This document shows positions 49,600 to 61,665 of a stretch of DNA of 64,000 bases, one piece after another. Within the stretch, counting starts at the first letter, position 1, and each line of letters starts with the position of its first letter. Made by a program: the position numbers and the translations under genes. A model generated the notes under the pieces. The model had not been told where the DNA came from, ran no database searches, and was given only the letters and a program-made list of their open reading frames with translations. The DNA comes from Phytoseiulus persimilis (lineage: Eukaryota > Arthropoda > Arachnida > Mesostigmata > Phytoseiidae): positions 44,822,745 through 44,886,744 of the forward strand of contig CM075102.1 of assembly GCA_037576195.1 (NCBI GenBank), written 5' to 3'.

Positions 49600-50250
49600 G
49601 AAGGGTTTACGCTCGAGCGTTCGACTCGATCGCTATTTTTGACGCTCTGGTCCACAGCCCACGCTCTGCCTTCGATAATGGTTTTCATTGCCTTCGTTCG
49701 GGCATGTGCCGGACCAACGACCCGGAGTGAGCCTCAACTGACAAGGCCGAACCGGCGAGGAAAGGGGTGCGGGAAAGTCATCCCGAACACTCCGGACAGT
49801 GTTTCGAATCACAATCGTCGTCGTTCCGTTCGAGATGCTTTCGTCATCTCACAACAATGTGGCTTGTGAGCGTCTGCTTATCGCTCACTGCGCTGGTCGG
49901 ATTCACGATGCGTTGTAAACTTCTCGACCGGCGATATGGTATGGCCCGCGTTCATGAAGATTGTCGGGGAGTTTCGCATCGAAGGGGTGTATCGAGAACG
50001 CAACATATGGAAGGTCTAGAGGGGTTGTGAAAACTCCGGTTGGCCGCGATGTGGGTACGCTCCTCAACGGGACTGCCGAAGGAAGCCGAGGGGAGGACAA
50101 GCGAATGCCCGAGGAACCATTCGACGGTCCGACTCTCGGATGGCGCGAGAGAGTGCGCCAAAGATTTCCGATCAACGAGATCCATCCCGATGGCGCGCCT
50201 GGACATTCGGTCGACTGGATGGACTGTGGTGGGCTTCTTAATCCCAGCTG
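49600..50250 (+). mobile_element. Decayed Ty3/Gypsy integrase, C-terminal half
   Basis: The plus strand reads VCLSLTALVGFTMRCKL (49870-49920), like LPLVLLGIRTxxK. It is followed by RRYGMA, like AELVYG. About 180 bases on, GEDKRMPEEPFDGPTLGWRERVRQRFPINEI (in pieces) matches HVFVRxDxxRxPLxPPYDGPxxVxxRxxKxFxIxI, and GHSVDWM sits where DTVSIDRLKP ends the domain. The PFDGP core is exact. Upstream core motifs are unclear. The frame shifts between the two blocks, so the copy is dead. No RT on the same strand is seen upstream. Confidence 0.5.
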
Positions 50251-53200
50251 AAATATGAAGTTAATTTGGCTTTTGCGGAAGCAAGCAGAGGGAATGTCAT
50301 GGAAGCGAAGGAAGAAGAAGCGACCGTCTGTGAGCTAGCACTGTGAAATATCTTTCAGCACAGTGACGTGTAAAGCCGCCGTTTCTGAGGATGGTCGAGG
50401 ATGGTTGCCGGTCGCCGAAACCGCGGCTCTTATTCGCTGTCTCGCTCTAGTGACGCTCTTGAGCCCCGGAAGAAATAGCGGAACCCCTATCCGTCGCGGG
50501 TACCCTGTCCTCCGCGGATTCCTCCTCATCGAAAGCACCACAGCTCCCCGCTGGCGGAGGGGGAGTAGCCTCCTCGACTGCCTGCGAGTCTGTCAGCGAG
50601 TCCGCCTTTCCGCGTCCTCAAATCGGAGTTGGTTGGTTTCTGAGGGCTGGAATGATGTCTTTTCTGCTCAGAGGAAGCTCCGGGATAAATGGAGAGGGAA
50701 CTCCTGAATTTCCTGAGTCCGCTCGGATCGGCGCTTGACTCGAAAAGAGAAACGGGGAGGCGTTCCGTGTTGTTCAATGCCCCGGAAGAGGATGTGTCAT
50801 CCAGATGTTTCCGCCATTGCTCCGGCTAGCGATGAAGTCCTCATCTAAATCAGGCAGGCGATGGACGCGTTTTTGGTTTCGAGAAAGTTCATTCTCGACT
50901 ACGAGCGGTTCGCGACAGGGAAAATCGAACGGAGATTTCATCTGATCGTAATAGGTTGACGGGGGCGACCGATTTGAGAAGACTCAGGGCAACACTGATT
51001 CCATCGGTCACGAGATGAGCCCCACGGGAGTGCGCGACGATCGTCAGTGCCCATCAACAATCAACCAGCTTAGTTCACGCGAGCGAAGCGTATTCAGCTT
51101 ATTCCTCGATCTCTTCCCGCGTGATTCGAAACGAAGTCTGAGCTCTGGATCGGTGAGTGGCTGCCTGCTATCTGATCCACGATTTTCATCCATTGGACTC
51201 TGGTTCCGGAGACCTCGTGAGTCAGTCGAGATCTTTTAACTCCACCTCCACACTCTCAGCCTACCGTCTGCACAAATCCAGTGCCCGCTCCCCCAAATGG
51301 GAACAACGCTATGCATCAGCCCACATTCAACCGAAGTCGAAGCGGTCGAGGAATGCGGTGGCTTTGAAGCTTTGAAAGATATTGACGTTCTCATTTTATT
51401 AGCTATTTGAGCAACCGAAACGATCAGAAAATCCATCGGAATTGCGTGGAGAATCTACACAGATACGGAACCGCTTAGCTCGAGAATCTCCACCCTATTC
51501 TTCTTCCTCCTCCTCCAGGGCCCTTCCCTCTCTCGACAATCTTATCTACCTGTAGCCGAAGCCGCACGTCAGCCTGCACTCTGGTCTCGTATTCGAGATC
51601 AAATATTCTCGGCGTCTGCGGTCTTCTAGGTGGTCTCACTGTTTGAGAGTTATATACCGCCTGTATGTTCATGCTGCGTCTCTTCAGCTGGTGGTCTTAC
51701 GGTGAGTTCGCAGTCGGCCAAATTGAATTTCCACCCCACCCACCTGGCCACCCCGCTCTCCTGCAACTAGCCACGGAGCGGCAGCGGAGCAGCCGGCGGC
51801 GGCTACAGCGTCGGTGAGCTACGTAATCACGCGAGTTCTCCCGGATCTTTACGAGCGGGACGAATTATCTTGGCATGAAGCTCTTCTCACACATAACGCG
51901 CACACAGTATTGAGCGTACAGAAGACGGTCGTTCGCTGTCCCCACGTCCAACTGGCCCCATCACCGCTGGGAACACCGCTGTAGCCCATATAAGGAGCAG
52001 GAGGAGTTGAAAGTGGGGGAGAGGCATAACGGCGGTTCTGTAGTTGGCCTGGCAATGGTCGGAGAGAAACAAGGGAAGGATCTTTCTCTCTGTCGTTGTT
52101 GTCGTTAAATCCGGCATCAGGAGTCATAAAACAATCTACTGACGTTAGAAGCCCGGGGAGTGGGGGACGCACGGCGCCTCACGCTCGATTGAAGCTCGTT
52201 ATTGCGGCCAAATGGCGGACCAGATTAGTTGCTCACGGCGCCAGTGGCCTGCAGAGATATCAACTGGAAGGACATGTTTCTTGGAGAACGTGTCTCTAAT
52301 ATTTAGCCGATGGCGGTCCGCTCGATGTTTCGACCCACCGATGGACTCACCCGTTCCATGCTGTTTTCGCCCCAGGACAATATTCGTGCTGGTTCTGAGG
52401 AACGGCGGAGGTGAGCCTCACGCCTCGCTCCTCGATGTGTGCTGGCTGTGTCATAAAGCTGTCATTCGGGACCAGTGAATCTGCTTCGAATCACTGCTGT
52501 TGCTGTTGTGTTTATCATGGATTCAAGCGTCGTAGCTCCTCCCTGCCTCGCGTCGTGCTTAGTTGTGTCCGACTCCGGCGGACTTAGCCCCCCTAAGTCC
52601 AGTCGTGTTCTGCTTTGCCAAGCTAATAACGGCCAATGAAGTAGATGCACGAATACCGTTCTCCCCGCGCTTGTGATCCGCTTGAATCGGGAGCCGTAAT
52701 CCCGCATTGAACGGTCTCGTTTGTTTCGAACTCCGCTGTCCGCGTCGCTTCTCCGCGAAGTTCTGCATTCGGTTGGGAATCTCTTCCCGGGAGAAGGCGA
52801 GGGGAAAATCGGATTGGATGATCCGCAGCTAGTTCGAGCGTCCCAGGTTCCGAAGGTCACAGAAGGCCATTTTCGGCACGGTACCATCTTGATCGAGAAT
52901 CGCTGGGCCGTTCGAGCAGCCGATAGAATGCTCATGAGGAAGATCGCGTCCGGCGGGCGTCCGAGACGATCAGAGCGGCGAAGGGTAGGCGGATTCAAAT
53001 AAATCTCCCGCGACCATCGGAAGGACTCGTAGACCACAACCATGACCAGCAGCAGCGACGGCGGCGGCTACCCGGCTATAGCACTGTACGACGACTTCCG
53101 TCTCTCCGAATAATGGAGCGGGATCCAAAACTGATGATGGAGAAATAATGGCTCGCCACCAAGAACCAGCCAACAAAAGCCACCCGGCCATTCAGACTAC

Positions 53201-53412
53201 CGAAGCGAGCGAACTCGACGGCCAACCAGACCGACACAACCAGCCTTACTTCATCGATTTCAAAACGACTCTTTTGAATTCTCGCGGGTCAGATCGGGTC
53301 GCTTCCGAATTGATGAGTTTCGTGTATTTCCGGAGCATCGCCTCGGTCGGACCGGATGTTGCGTCCGAGCAATCCGGACCCTTCGAGTGACTCCCACGTC
53401 GACCTCCGAGCT
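50251..53412. other. No gene seen
   Basis: Mid-length frames such as 52462-53043 (minus, 193 codons) and 53148-53390 (plus) have no recognised domain. GGAGGAGG and CGGCGG patches occur at 51.5 and 51.8 kb. Degraded pol is possible on the minus strand but not demonstrable. Confidence 0.35.
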
Positions 53413-54400
53413 CTATGGAAACGGATTCCGACTCTGGGAGTTTGAATCTTTTACTCTTCGATGCTGGACTTGCGCCGGAAATATCGTCGAGCTCATCGTG
53501 GTCCGGCCGTAGAAGTCTCCGTTCGCAACGAAAAACAGCTGTGGCTCGCTTGAGTCTCCGGGTCCTAGTTTTCGTTTGTCGTTGTCGATATTACAGTCAA
53601 AGTGCGGTTGCCCAGCTCGCCGATGCTGCGTGATTGTACTTCTTTCTCTGTGCAATAACCAAACAGCGGAAAACTATCGCTTCCAAACCAAACAGGACAC
53701 CGGGGACGAAACCACTGCGATGGATAGATGCTTGCACAGGATGGATCGGGTGCAGAGCCGAACAGAGGTGACCGGTCGGTTTGGGTGAGATGACCGGGCG
53801 GGACGACGGGTGGGCGAGCGACCGCTAGTTCGGGTGGCTCTCTCAATCGAACGGTCGCCCCATGGGCGAAACCTGGGGGGCGAACGGGGCCGTTCCAAGT
53901 GGACGGAGGGAATTGTTACCTCGAGATCCTAAAATTGGACCCCCCCCCCCCCCCGGTGCCGCCGGCAGCGCTTTCACTTCATCGGAATAAGATCTTGATG
54001 GATCATCGCGCCGCGCTTTAAACTAATCGCCCCACGTGTTCGGTTTCGCAGACCCTTCCGGTCACTTGCTCGCCCATCCGTAATGCCGTCAACTCTGTGG
54101 ACGAACCGCTAAGAGCCCATGTGTTTGCTCATCGTTCGCCGGGTTTGTCAAACACGGCTGGACAGGTGCGAGAGAATCGCTGAGGACGACTTCAGCGGGG
54201 AAACTGAAACCACTGAGATAGGCAAGGCGAATCTCGAGAGCGTAGCGTTCTTTGCAAATTATGGCGATTCGTTCCCAGAAGTATCGTTCCGGATCTGGTG
54301 CTGGGAGAAAGTGGCGCGAACCACCCCCCGAACTTGTCTCGAGATCGTAGCCGGCAATTTGAACGCTCCGTGTCCCCACTGTCGAAACGAGCTTCAGAAG
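53413..54400 (-). mobile_element. Possible decayed Gypsy gag and protease remnants
   Basis: On the minus strand a frame (54517-54089) reads LPAPDPERYFWERIAIICKE, then AYLSGFSFPAEVVLSDSL. This resembles the capsid order LPxFxxxDPExWFxxxEAxF, YxxxxFPxEVxxxVSDLL. Further down, LFFVANGDFYGRTTMSSTIFPA (53560-53480) may be a ruined protease start (RLFVxDxxxxxRFLVDTGAxxSxxPA). Both are weak individually but lie in gag-then-protease order. A C15 run at 53940-53954 lies between them. Confidence 0.27.
53940..53954 (+). repeat. Homopolymer run of 15 C
   Basis: Fifteen consecutive C residues, the complement counterpart of the G15 run at 18072. Length is uncertain for sequencing reasons. Confidence 0.95.
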
Positions 54401-55599
54401 TAAGTGAGAGCTACAGGGCCTTGGGTCGTTCGACCGGAGTGGGGGGAGCCGCTCACCGGCGGGTTCATCTAAGCTTGTGGCCGCCAAAACAAACTTACAA
54501 AAATATACACTTCCCAAAACGCCCCACCGAAGCGCTGGTGTGGGTGTTAGCCCCCCGTGTGCGGAGTAGTGTGTCCCCGACCCGAGTCAGTGGGAGAGTA
54601 ACTGGGCTGATGGATAGCTTGCCGGCCTGTTTGACCGCCGGCCGGTCGGCCCGCTAGTCCTGCCCGTTCGATTTTAACCAAAGAGCGAAGACCCGTTTCT
54701 ACGCTGAGCAGCAGCAGCTCAATCTTCTGTCAGAGTACACAAACGGGAATAAGCGCAGAGATTTCGTTGACAAGTGAACTCGCTGTGGACTTTGAAGCTT
54801 GGTGGTTGAGCAGCTCGCGTGCGTGCACGCCGGCAGGGTCGTTTTTGTGCTAAGAGAAAGAGGGCAACTGTGAAACAGCATCCCGAACTCGCGACTTTCG
54901 AAACGAATCCTAGCCAACCCACGGGTCGTTCGGAGAGAAAGAGAGAGAGGAAAAGTCGTCCTTCATTTCTATCTCCAGCAACTACATGGGCCAGAGCTGG
55001 TTCTACAGTTCCGACCCCCCAAGCGATTCCGGGTGTGACGGGATACGTTCTCCTTCCGCAATGTTGAAGCTTCCAGGTGTGGACCAGAAGGAGGATACAT
55101 CAAGGAAACCACCAAGGAGCCCGGGACTGATAATAATCGAAGAGAAACGGATGGATAGGAGAAAGATGAACAGAGAAATTGAGGTGTGTTCCTAAATGGA
55201 ACGAACGTTAGAGCCCAAGGAGCGTTCGAGTCCACCAGCGTGGCGGGGAGCAACCGAAAGGATGCGGGCAGACAGTTGGTGGTCGGTCAGGCTTCGCGTC
55301 CTCGGGCCGGCGGATTCAACGACAGGCCTCGAAAACGTGACGTTGTGTTCTGGCGGCGTGATGCTTCCGACGGGCTCACGTCGGCACTGTACGCCATTAC
55401 TCATTTTTTAGCCCGCGGAAAACCCTGTACATCGGCGTGAGCCGTCGGCCCTTGGCCCCAGCCCCACCCTGGAAGCCGGATACAATCCTCAGCCGACGAG
55501 TTTCCGTTCTCATTTCATTTCAATGAATTGCGGTACCTCGCTCCGATTCGTGGCAATCGTGATCTGCTATCGAACAGTCAAAAGAAACGGATCAGAGGC
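54401..55599. other. No gene seen
   Basis: A strong plus-strand donor-like CAGAAGTAAGTGAG lies at its left edge (about 54395-54408), without a matching recognisable exon. GCCGGCC/CCGGTCGG patches occur near 54620-54655. Confidence 0.4.
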
Positions 55600-55715
55600 A
55601 CAGTCGTATGATTCCCCGTCGTTCGTACCCACGGAACTCGGGGCTCAGTTCCGTTCCGGACCGATTTTGTTGCGGGTTTCTCTCGAGGAGCTGCGGATTC
55701 ACGGATAGATCGATT
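55600..55715 (+). mobile_element. Possible Gypsy integrase C-terminal tail
   Basis: The plus-strand frame reads SYDSPSFVPTELGAQF, then LLRVSLEELRIHG and a stop. This resembles PYDGPxxVxxRxxKxF and then xxVSLDRLKP at the end of Gypsy integrase. It is a single short block and therefore tentative. Confidence 0.27.
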
Positions 55716-58700
55716 CGGTGTCCCACGGATACCGAGAAGACGGCTCCCTGAGTACACTCGCGTGCTTCATCATTCTCGGCCTTTCGGGTAACGAGGTGGG
55801 GCATGAAGGGCGGAAGGGGGGCGGGATGGTTCTAATGATCGATAGATGGATCTACCTGTCGAATGATCCACGTTTGACATTTCAGTCAACTCTGATTGAT
55901 ACTCCGTTCTTTTTGTCGTGGACGCCACCACCACAAGCTGAGCCTCAACTCCCGTTGAGATTTACTCGAGTTCTGGGTGCAGTTTCTCGAAAAACCGCCA
56001 GCACTCAAAGCACGTTTCCGAAGGACCGCATCCGCCCAAAAGTACTGGGGCGACAACGTCAAACTCAACCCGCGTCAGCGGACGAAAGCAATGATAATGG
56101 TAACGGACGTGGTGACGGCAATGATGTACTCATGACCGCGGGGAAGAGCGCCCCGGTCGCCTATGGAAATGACGCAAGATGTCATCGAGTGAACGAGGGT
56201 GCCGCTCGAGACTCGGCCCCTGGGCTGTGCCAACAACTGAGCCGCCATCGAGCAGGCAGACATGTTTAGCTCCTTCGGGTCCCCTTCATTCGACGGGGCC
56301 AGAGTGTAGCTCCCACCTCAACCTTCGAACCGCGGCGGATGCCCATGGATTGAGCGAGGGTTGACAACCGGAGTGAGATGTCACGCGGCATATCCTGGAT
56401 GTGATAAGTTGACATCTGAACGAGCGTCATACCGATGCGAAACTACAGTGAGTAACGACAACGAAGAAATATCGCGCGAAGGATGTCGTAAACATCGACA
56501 ACAGGACCACGGACGGATCCAGCTTTCGGGGATCCGGACACGGGAATCGACATCCGGAATTCCTCGCCCGAGTGGACCAATCGGGAACGAGATGCTAGAT
56601 GCGAATGGAATTTGTAATCACAGATGGTCTCCGGGCACCGCACGCCCAACCTTAGTGAGAAGGGCGGCGCTTCGTAAAAAATTCTGAGGAGGAAATATTC
56701 TCGTTGCTTCGATGCAATGCCCACCTTTAAGCTCCACTCATCAGAGCAAATTGGGAGGGAAACGATGTCAAGTCCCTTGGAAAGTCATTCGTTCTCTTGC
56801 CTAATTTCGTGCTTCTCGAATCGCTACGAGGGTTAAGCTGTGGAACCTATTTGTCGGATCTGGCGTTTCGGAGAATGGAATTCTTGAAATTCCGGACAAC
56901 ATTCATGAATTTGCTAATCCTAACTGAGAGTGGAGCGCCTCCGATCATCAACGGTGGGGACAGTTGTTTGAAGTAATCTTTGAAAGCTTATGCGAAGCTC
57001 ATCGGACCGAAACCAGAAACGGAATCAGGAGGAAACCGGGAATCATGCGAGAGCTCAGGAGGGGAGTGCAAACTTCATCGCAATGCAATCGGCCGAGTTG
57101 TAATTGGCGCAGAAATAAGCTCGCAACTTGACATGAAATTTCGAGAGTTTGTCGAGTTTCATCAGGGATCTCCTAGTTGCTGGCGCGAGAGGGAATCTAC
57201 CGGATTCGCTGGCTCAGTCTGTCTGGTCGTACAGCCGCTCAGTAGATGGGTAGTGAGACAACCACCATAGTTGCGCCATTCGAACGCACTCCTTTTTCCA
57301 ACTTCAGAATCGCAATCCTCTCCCGTTTCCCATTGTTTCGTGTCTTCTACGCTTTCGCTGTGTGGCTTATTCTTTTATCTTCCGCTATCTCTGGCGTCCT
57401 TGTTGGTGAGCGCGGAGCACAGCACCCTCTCCAGATACTCTTCCGAATCCCTCTAGGTTGGGCAACGAAGACAAACGAACGTTTGAATCTCTCTCTGGCT
57501 TGCTTTTTGCTGTTGTTGTTGTTGTTGAGGAATCCAGCGCCAACGTGGTAACGCCGCCGCGTCGACTGCGCTAAGTAAGACGAGTTGTCTGAAAAACTTG
57601 TCTGATATTAAAGTTTACTCCTCACTCGAATCTGATTCATCCGTCTCCGGAAGGAAAAGGCAGGTTGTTTCCCCCCGGAAAGCCCACCAGGAGGGCTGTA
57701 TTAGCCCTCCGTGCGATCTGCTTTGTTCAATCCTCAAAACGTGCGGCGCAGGATCGTCAACCGCTTTTCCCTCGTCGAAACCGACTTGAGGAGCCACGGA
57801 TGGAATTTATGTCCGTTCCGGGAGCGCGCGCGCGCGAATCCAGCATCGGGCGGGCGCGACCGTGAGCCGAACAGGGAGCGGGCTGGAGGCTCCTCGACGC
57901 GAGGGCACAAACGCTGAGAAGAGCTTCGACTAAATAATGCACGCCCACTTGGGTGGTTTGTTCTTCGCGTTGTTGTTGTCGACGGCGTTGTTGTTCTTGG
58001 CGGTGGTGTTGAATGGAAGTGCAAAGTTGCCCTAGGAACGAGACGATCGTCTATCCGGCCCCTAAAAACCCGGCTGGCTCACGCACTCGCCCTCCCTGTT
58101 GAACTATGGTCCCCCGAGCTGAGATAAAGCGGAGGAGAGCGACGTGCGACATTGGCACAAGTGTTGTTTTGCAAGCGGCAGCAATCATCGTAATCCTGCT
58201 GAGTCAGAAGTTGTAAATTGTTGAGAGAATGCGCGCGAGAAGGAGCGTACCCGATGGCGTTGATTGATAACATCGGGAGTTCTGCATCGGGGACTCATGG
58301 AAACTCCTAACGGGATCTGCTCCGCTGATTTCATCGGAGCTGTGGATTCCTTCGCGTCTGATGGACACATCGCTCATGATTTCCTAGTTTCATTAATCGT
58401 TTTCTGAAAAGGTCTGAAAACTGTTGTCTCAGTTGTTCCGAATGGCGGCTGCTCGCTCGCTGTTTCGGTGGAGGACTACCCTGCTTGCCAGCGACAGTGG
58501 ACGAGAACTTCACTCCTCAACTCCCTCCTCCACTCCTAGTTTTGGCATCGTTTGTTCGCGCTAAAAGCAGGAGACAACAGAGCCGTCTGAGAGAAAGCAC
58601 TGCGACACGTGGCCTATCAGAACAAGTCGTTGTTTGTTCCTTGGCAAACGCTCCAAATGATGTTGGTGAGCAGCGAGCCTTTTGAGAAAATGCGAAGAAG

Positions 58701-59210
58701 AAGAAACTCAGGTGGGTCGGCGCACGGAGAAGTTCTCTCGGAGGAAGAGCACTCATACCTCCGATTTTAAAACTCTGCTCGGGCGACACGGAGGCTGCTC
58801 GATGGATTTCGGTTACGGAATCCGCCGATTGAGGAACTCGGGGTTTCTCCCTTCCGTGGAGCATAGGAAAAATCGAGGATTATAGAATCGGTGAAATGCA
58901 AAGTTCGGGAAGGGAATCAACCCGAACGAGGAATGAGAAACGCATGAGACAATTTTCTTCGAAGCGGATCAGCTCAAAATCTCACAAGTGGAGTTCTCGC
59001 TTTGCCTTCTTAATACCCATTGGATCAAAATGGAATTACGATCTTCGCTGAGCGTCACGTAGTACATCATTGCCTTCGGATTTCGCGGAGCAGCGCCAAT
59101 GAGGAATCTTTGTTCGAAAAATCGAGATTCCGATTAGAATCGACTCTTCTTCGTCAGTTGAGGACCTGCATGAGAAGTTTCTCCACGAGGTACGCAGGCC
59201 GTTCTCTCTG
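55716..59210. other. No assignable gene
   Basis: Frames at 55718-56269 (plus, 183 codons) and 57246-57551 (plus, hydrophobic segment followed by a GGTGAGC donor-like site) are not recognised. GTT trinucleotide repeats lie at about 57511-57527 and 57964-58010. Confidence 0.35.
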
Positions 59211-59335
59211 TCACTCCGTTGCGAGTTTCGAACGCTGCATTCCTGCAATAAATGTACGTCGGACCATTCCGTTGATGTCTATCGATCGTGGATGATAACG
59301 AAGTCGCAAAACCTTCAACTGGTTGAGGCGTGAAC
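59211..59335 (-). mobile_element. Possible Gypsy integrase zinc-domain remnant
   Basis: The minus strand reads LNQLKVLRLRYHPRSIDING, then MVRRTFIAGMQRS. This resembles FxxLHxxxHPGIRAT then MVxxRFxWPGMxxxV, the segment ahead of the CxxC pair in Gypsy integrases. The HP and the F-x-x-G-M spacing fit. The Cys pair is not found and a stop follows at once. Confidence 0.32.
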
Positions 59336-60409
59336 AAGCGAATCGGATAGCTGACTTTGCGACTGGTCGAGACGAGCTATGGCAAAGACCGCATCTCCAG
59401 AGGCTCAAGGCGATGAAGACAGCAGCACCCCGTCCCGAATCATCATCCTCCAGGAGCGGAAGTTGTATTGGACGAAAAACAAAATCATGTGTCTCAGCAG
59501 CGTCATCATTGGTTTTCTCCTTGTATGGCTGGCCGAGGTTATTGTAGCCTGACGGAAGCATCAGATCTATTAAAGCTCAGAGCATCAAGTTTTTCGATTT
59601 CGGAATCCTTATTCTTCGCCGAACCCTGAGTCAGAAGAGCTTCCAATGAAAAGATGACATCCTTCTAAACCCCGCAATCACTCAAATCCATACCGATGTC
59701 GCATAATATCTTCATTTGGTGTTCAGCACACGTATTCTCATCATCAAGAAGACTCGAGTTTGATCAGATCTCAGTTCGTGAGCTCGCGCATCCATAGCAC
59801 AACGATCTGGCGGCTGGTTGTTCTCACCGAAGTCAGCCGAGCCCGGTGCGCTGAACTCTCACCGGACTATTCCTGTCAAGGCCATGTTGGACTGAATTCC
59901 GTGCACTCCACCAGAAATATTCAGCCTGATTGCGGAATGAGCACGCGCCAATCGTATTTAAGACGGGTCGGCCGAGTTCCGAATATGCAGATAAGGAGAC
60001 ACATTGATCAAATATCGTGTCGGCCTCTCTACGAAGCTCGGTTTGCCAGGGCGAGTGACTGATTCCCCCTCTTCCAGATAGTTCAGAGGAATGTTCTGGT
60101 TTCGCTTGCAGAGAAAAAGCGTTGCTACTCTGTAATCTCTTTGGTGGTAGAACGAGGACGCTCGGGCTCGGCAGCCGTAACTCTGCTGACCCGGAATCGC
60201 AGCTCATCGATCGAACATCCTTCTGCTCAGTCGGGGTTTGCTGATGTTGCATCCGATCTGTCTAATCGGAGCGAACTCTCCTCGAAGCAGAGAGCCTTTT
60301 CTGGGAAAATCAACTGATGTGTGAAAGAAGCAGGAACCGGGCGAGCAAAAGATGGCATTCTAGTCACGGAGTCCGTGGCCTCGAGCGACTTCTCGATAGT
60401 GAGTTCCGC
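59336..60409. other. No gene seen
   Basis: Short frames only. This lies upstream (plus sense) of the gag-like fragment, where an LTR and gag start might be expected. Neither is recognisable. Confidence 0.35.
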
Positions 60410-61665
60410 TCATGCTCTTCGTGCAAACATCACCACGGTTACCTCGCTGCTTTTCAACTAAGCGTGACCAAGGGAGGGGCAGCAGGACCGGAGTTAGGCG
60501 CGAAGGGGACTCCGATGCAGAGTCTTTTGGAAATTCGGCAGATGCTCTTCGAAATCTCCTCGTTATCTGCCAGGAGATGCTGGTAGAGAGAGTGGTGGTG
60601 CGTTTGCCCATACATGGCATTCGGACAGCGCCGACTGTGGTATCCAAGCAGATCGTTCGGAGCTCCGAGTCGCACATTAACATTGGTTATCGTGGAATTC
60701 CTCAGAAGAATATACCTGGACGGCAGCTTTGATAACGCTGTGGAATAGTTTCAATACGAGCTGTTTCACCTCGGTGCACCAAGTTCCCACTTTCGTGGAA
60801 ACCTCATTCCGCCAAAGGCCTGATTGAATCTTGTTATCGCTCGTGCACACCGAGGAAGGAAGACAATGCATCGAACTCGGCCGGGTACGTTGTGTTTGTT
60901 TCAGATTTCATTCAACTACGACGTCTCTGAGTCCGAAGTCGACATGAATTATTATTAGAGTGGCTCATAGCGGTTTCTTGCCCCGAGGTCGCTCGATACC
61001 GTGGTCAGTGCATTGGATAAAAAGTTCAGGGGCTTCTCATCAATGGTTGAAAGACTTTCAAGGAGCTCCGCGGAATAATGGAGATCGGGTTGGCGGTGAT
61101 TTGAACGCACGTTTAAATACACCTTACGCGTGCACGCTTCCATTCGCAACCCTGATAATTCACGAAAACGACAGTTCTGAATTGAACCGCTCCAAATTCG
61201 TTGACTCCTTTCAGAAGCCTCATTTGCGACATCGATAACTGTCGTTTCGAGCCAGTCCTAAGCCCTTTGACGCCGACGCTCAGTTGACGTTCGTCTTTAT
61301 ACAACGAGCGATTCACTTGATCGGCGTCAGAAATTCTAATGATTCCAATGATTCTCGCCTTCAGGTGTATCACCGAGTCCTCAGTCGTTCCCTTGTGATA
61401 ATAGACCACTCCGATGATCATGGTTGACGATCTATCCGACGTCCGGTTCATCCATTCGACGAATCTGACAAGAATTCCGGGGCTCAGCGCGATCCACCTC
61501 GGCAGGAGCTTGGAGCGCGAGAGCCGCGATCGTTTCCGATGGCCCGCCGCCAACGCTTTTGAAATCTCAAAAACTCCAGTAATTCTCGTCGTTGACAGTC
61601 ACCCGATCCCCGTGGATCAGGAACGCCTCCCGAACAGAATCGGGAGCAGGCGGTGAGGAATTTCT
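60410..61665 (+). mobile_element. Decayed Ty3/Gypsy element: gag piece and RT fingers
   Basis: On the plus strand at 60520-60660 a frame reads SADALRNLLVICQEM, then LVERVVVRLPIHGIRTAPTVV. This resembles the capsid C-terminal part SxxLRxLxxLAxxxxxxxLVRxLWLxRLPxxxRAxLxx. About 0.8 kb on (61440-61660) the frame reads IPGLSAIHLGRSLERESRDR, then FRW, then VVDSHPIPVDQERLPNRIGS. This follows the RT fingers SPWASPIHLVPKKxxxxFRxCGDFRALNxxTxPDSYPIPxIQDFxxxLxGS. The SHPIP and SAIHL cores are near exact. A stop follows the fingers, and I see no palm. The order gag then RT on one strand supports the assignment; the protease between them is not recognised. Confidence 0.48.

Noticed and set aside
49920-50000. 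RhoGAP-like phrase (FRIEGVYRERN) on the plus strand
   Set aside because: Only one short match; it lies within the integrase remnant and stops follow at once.
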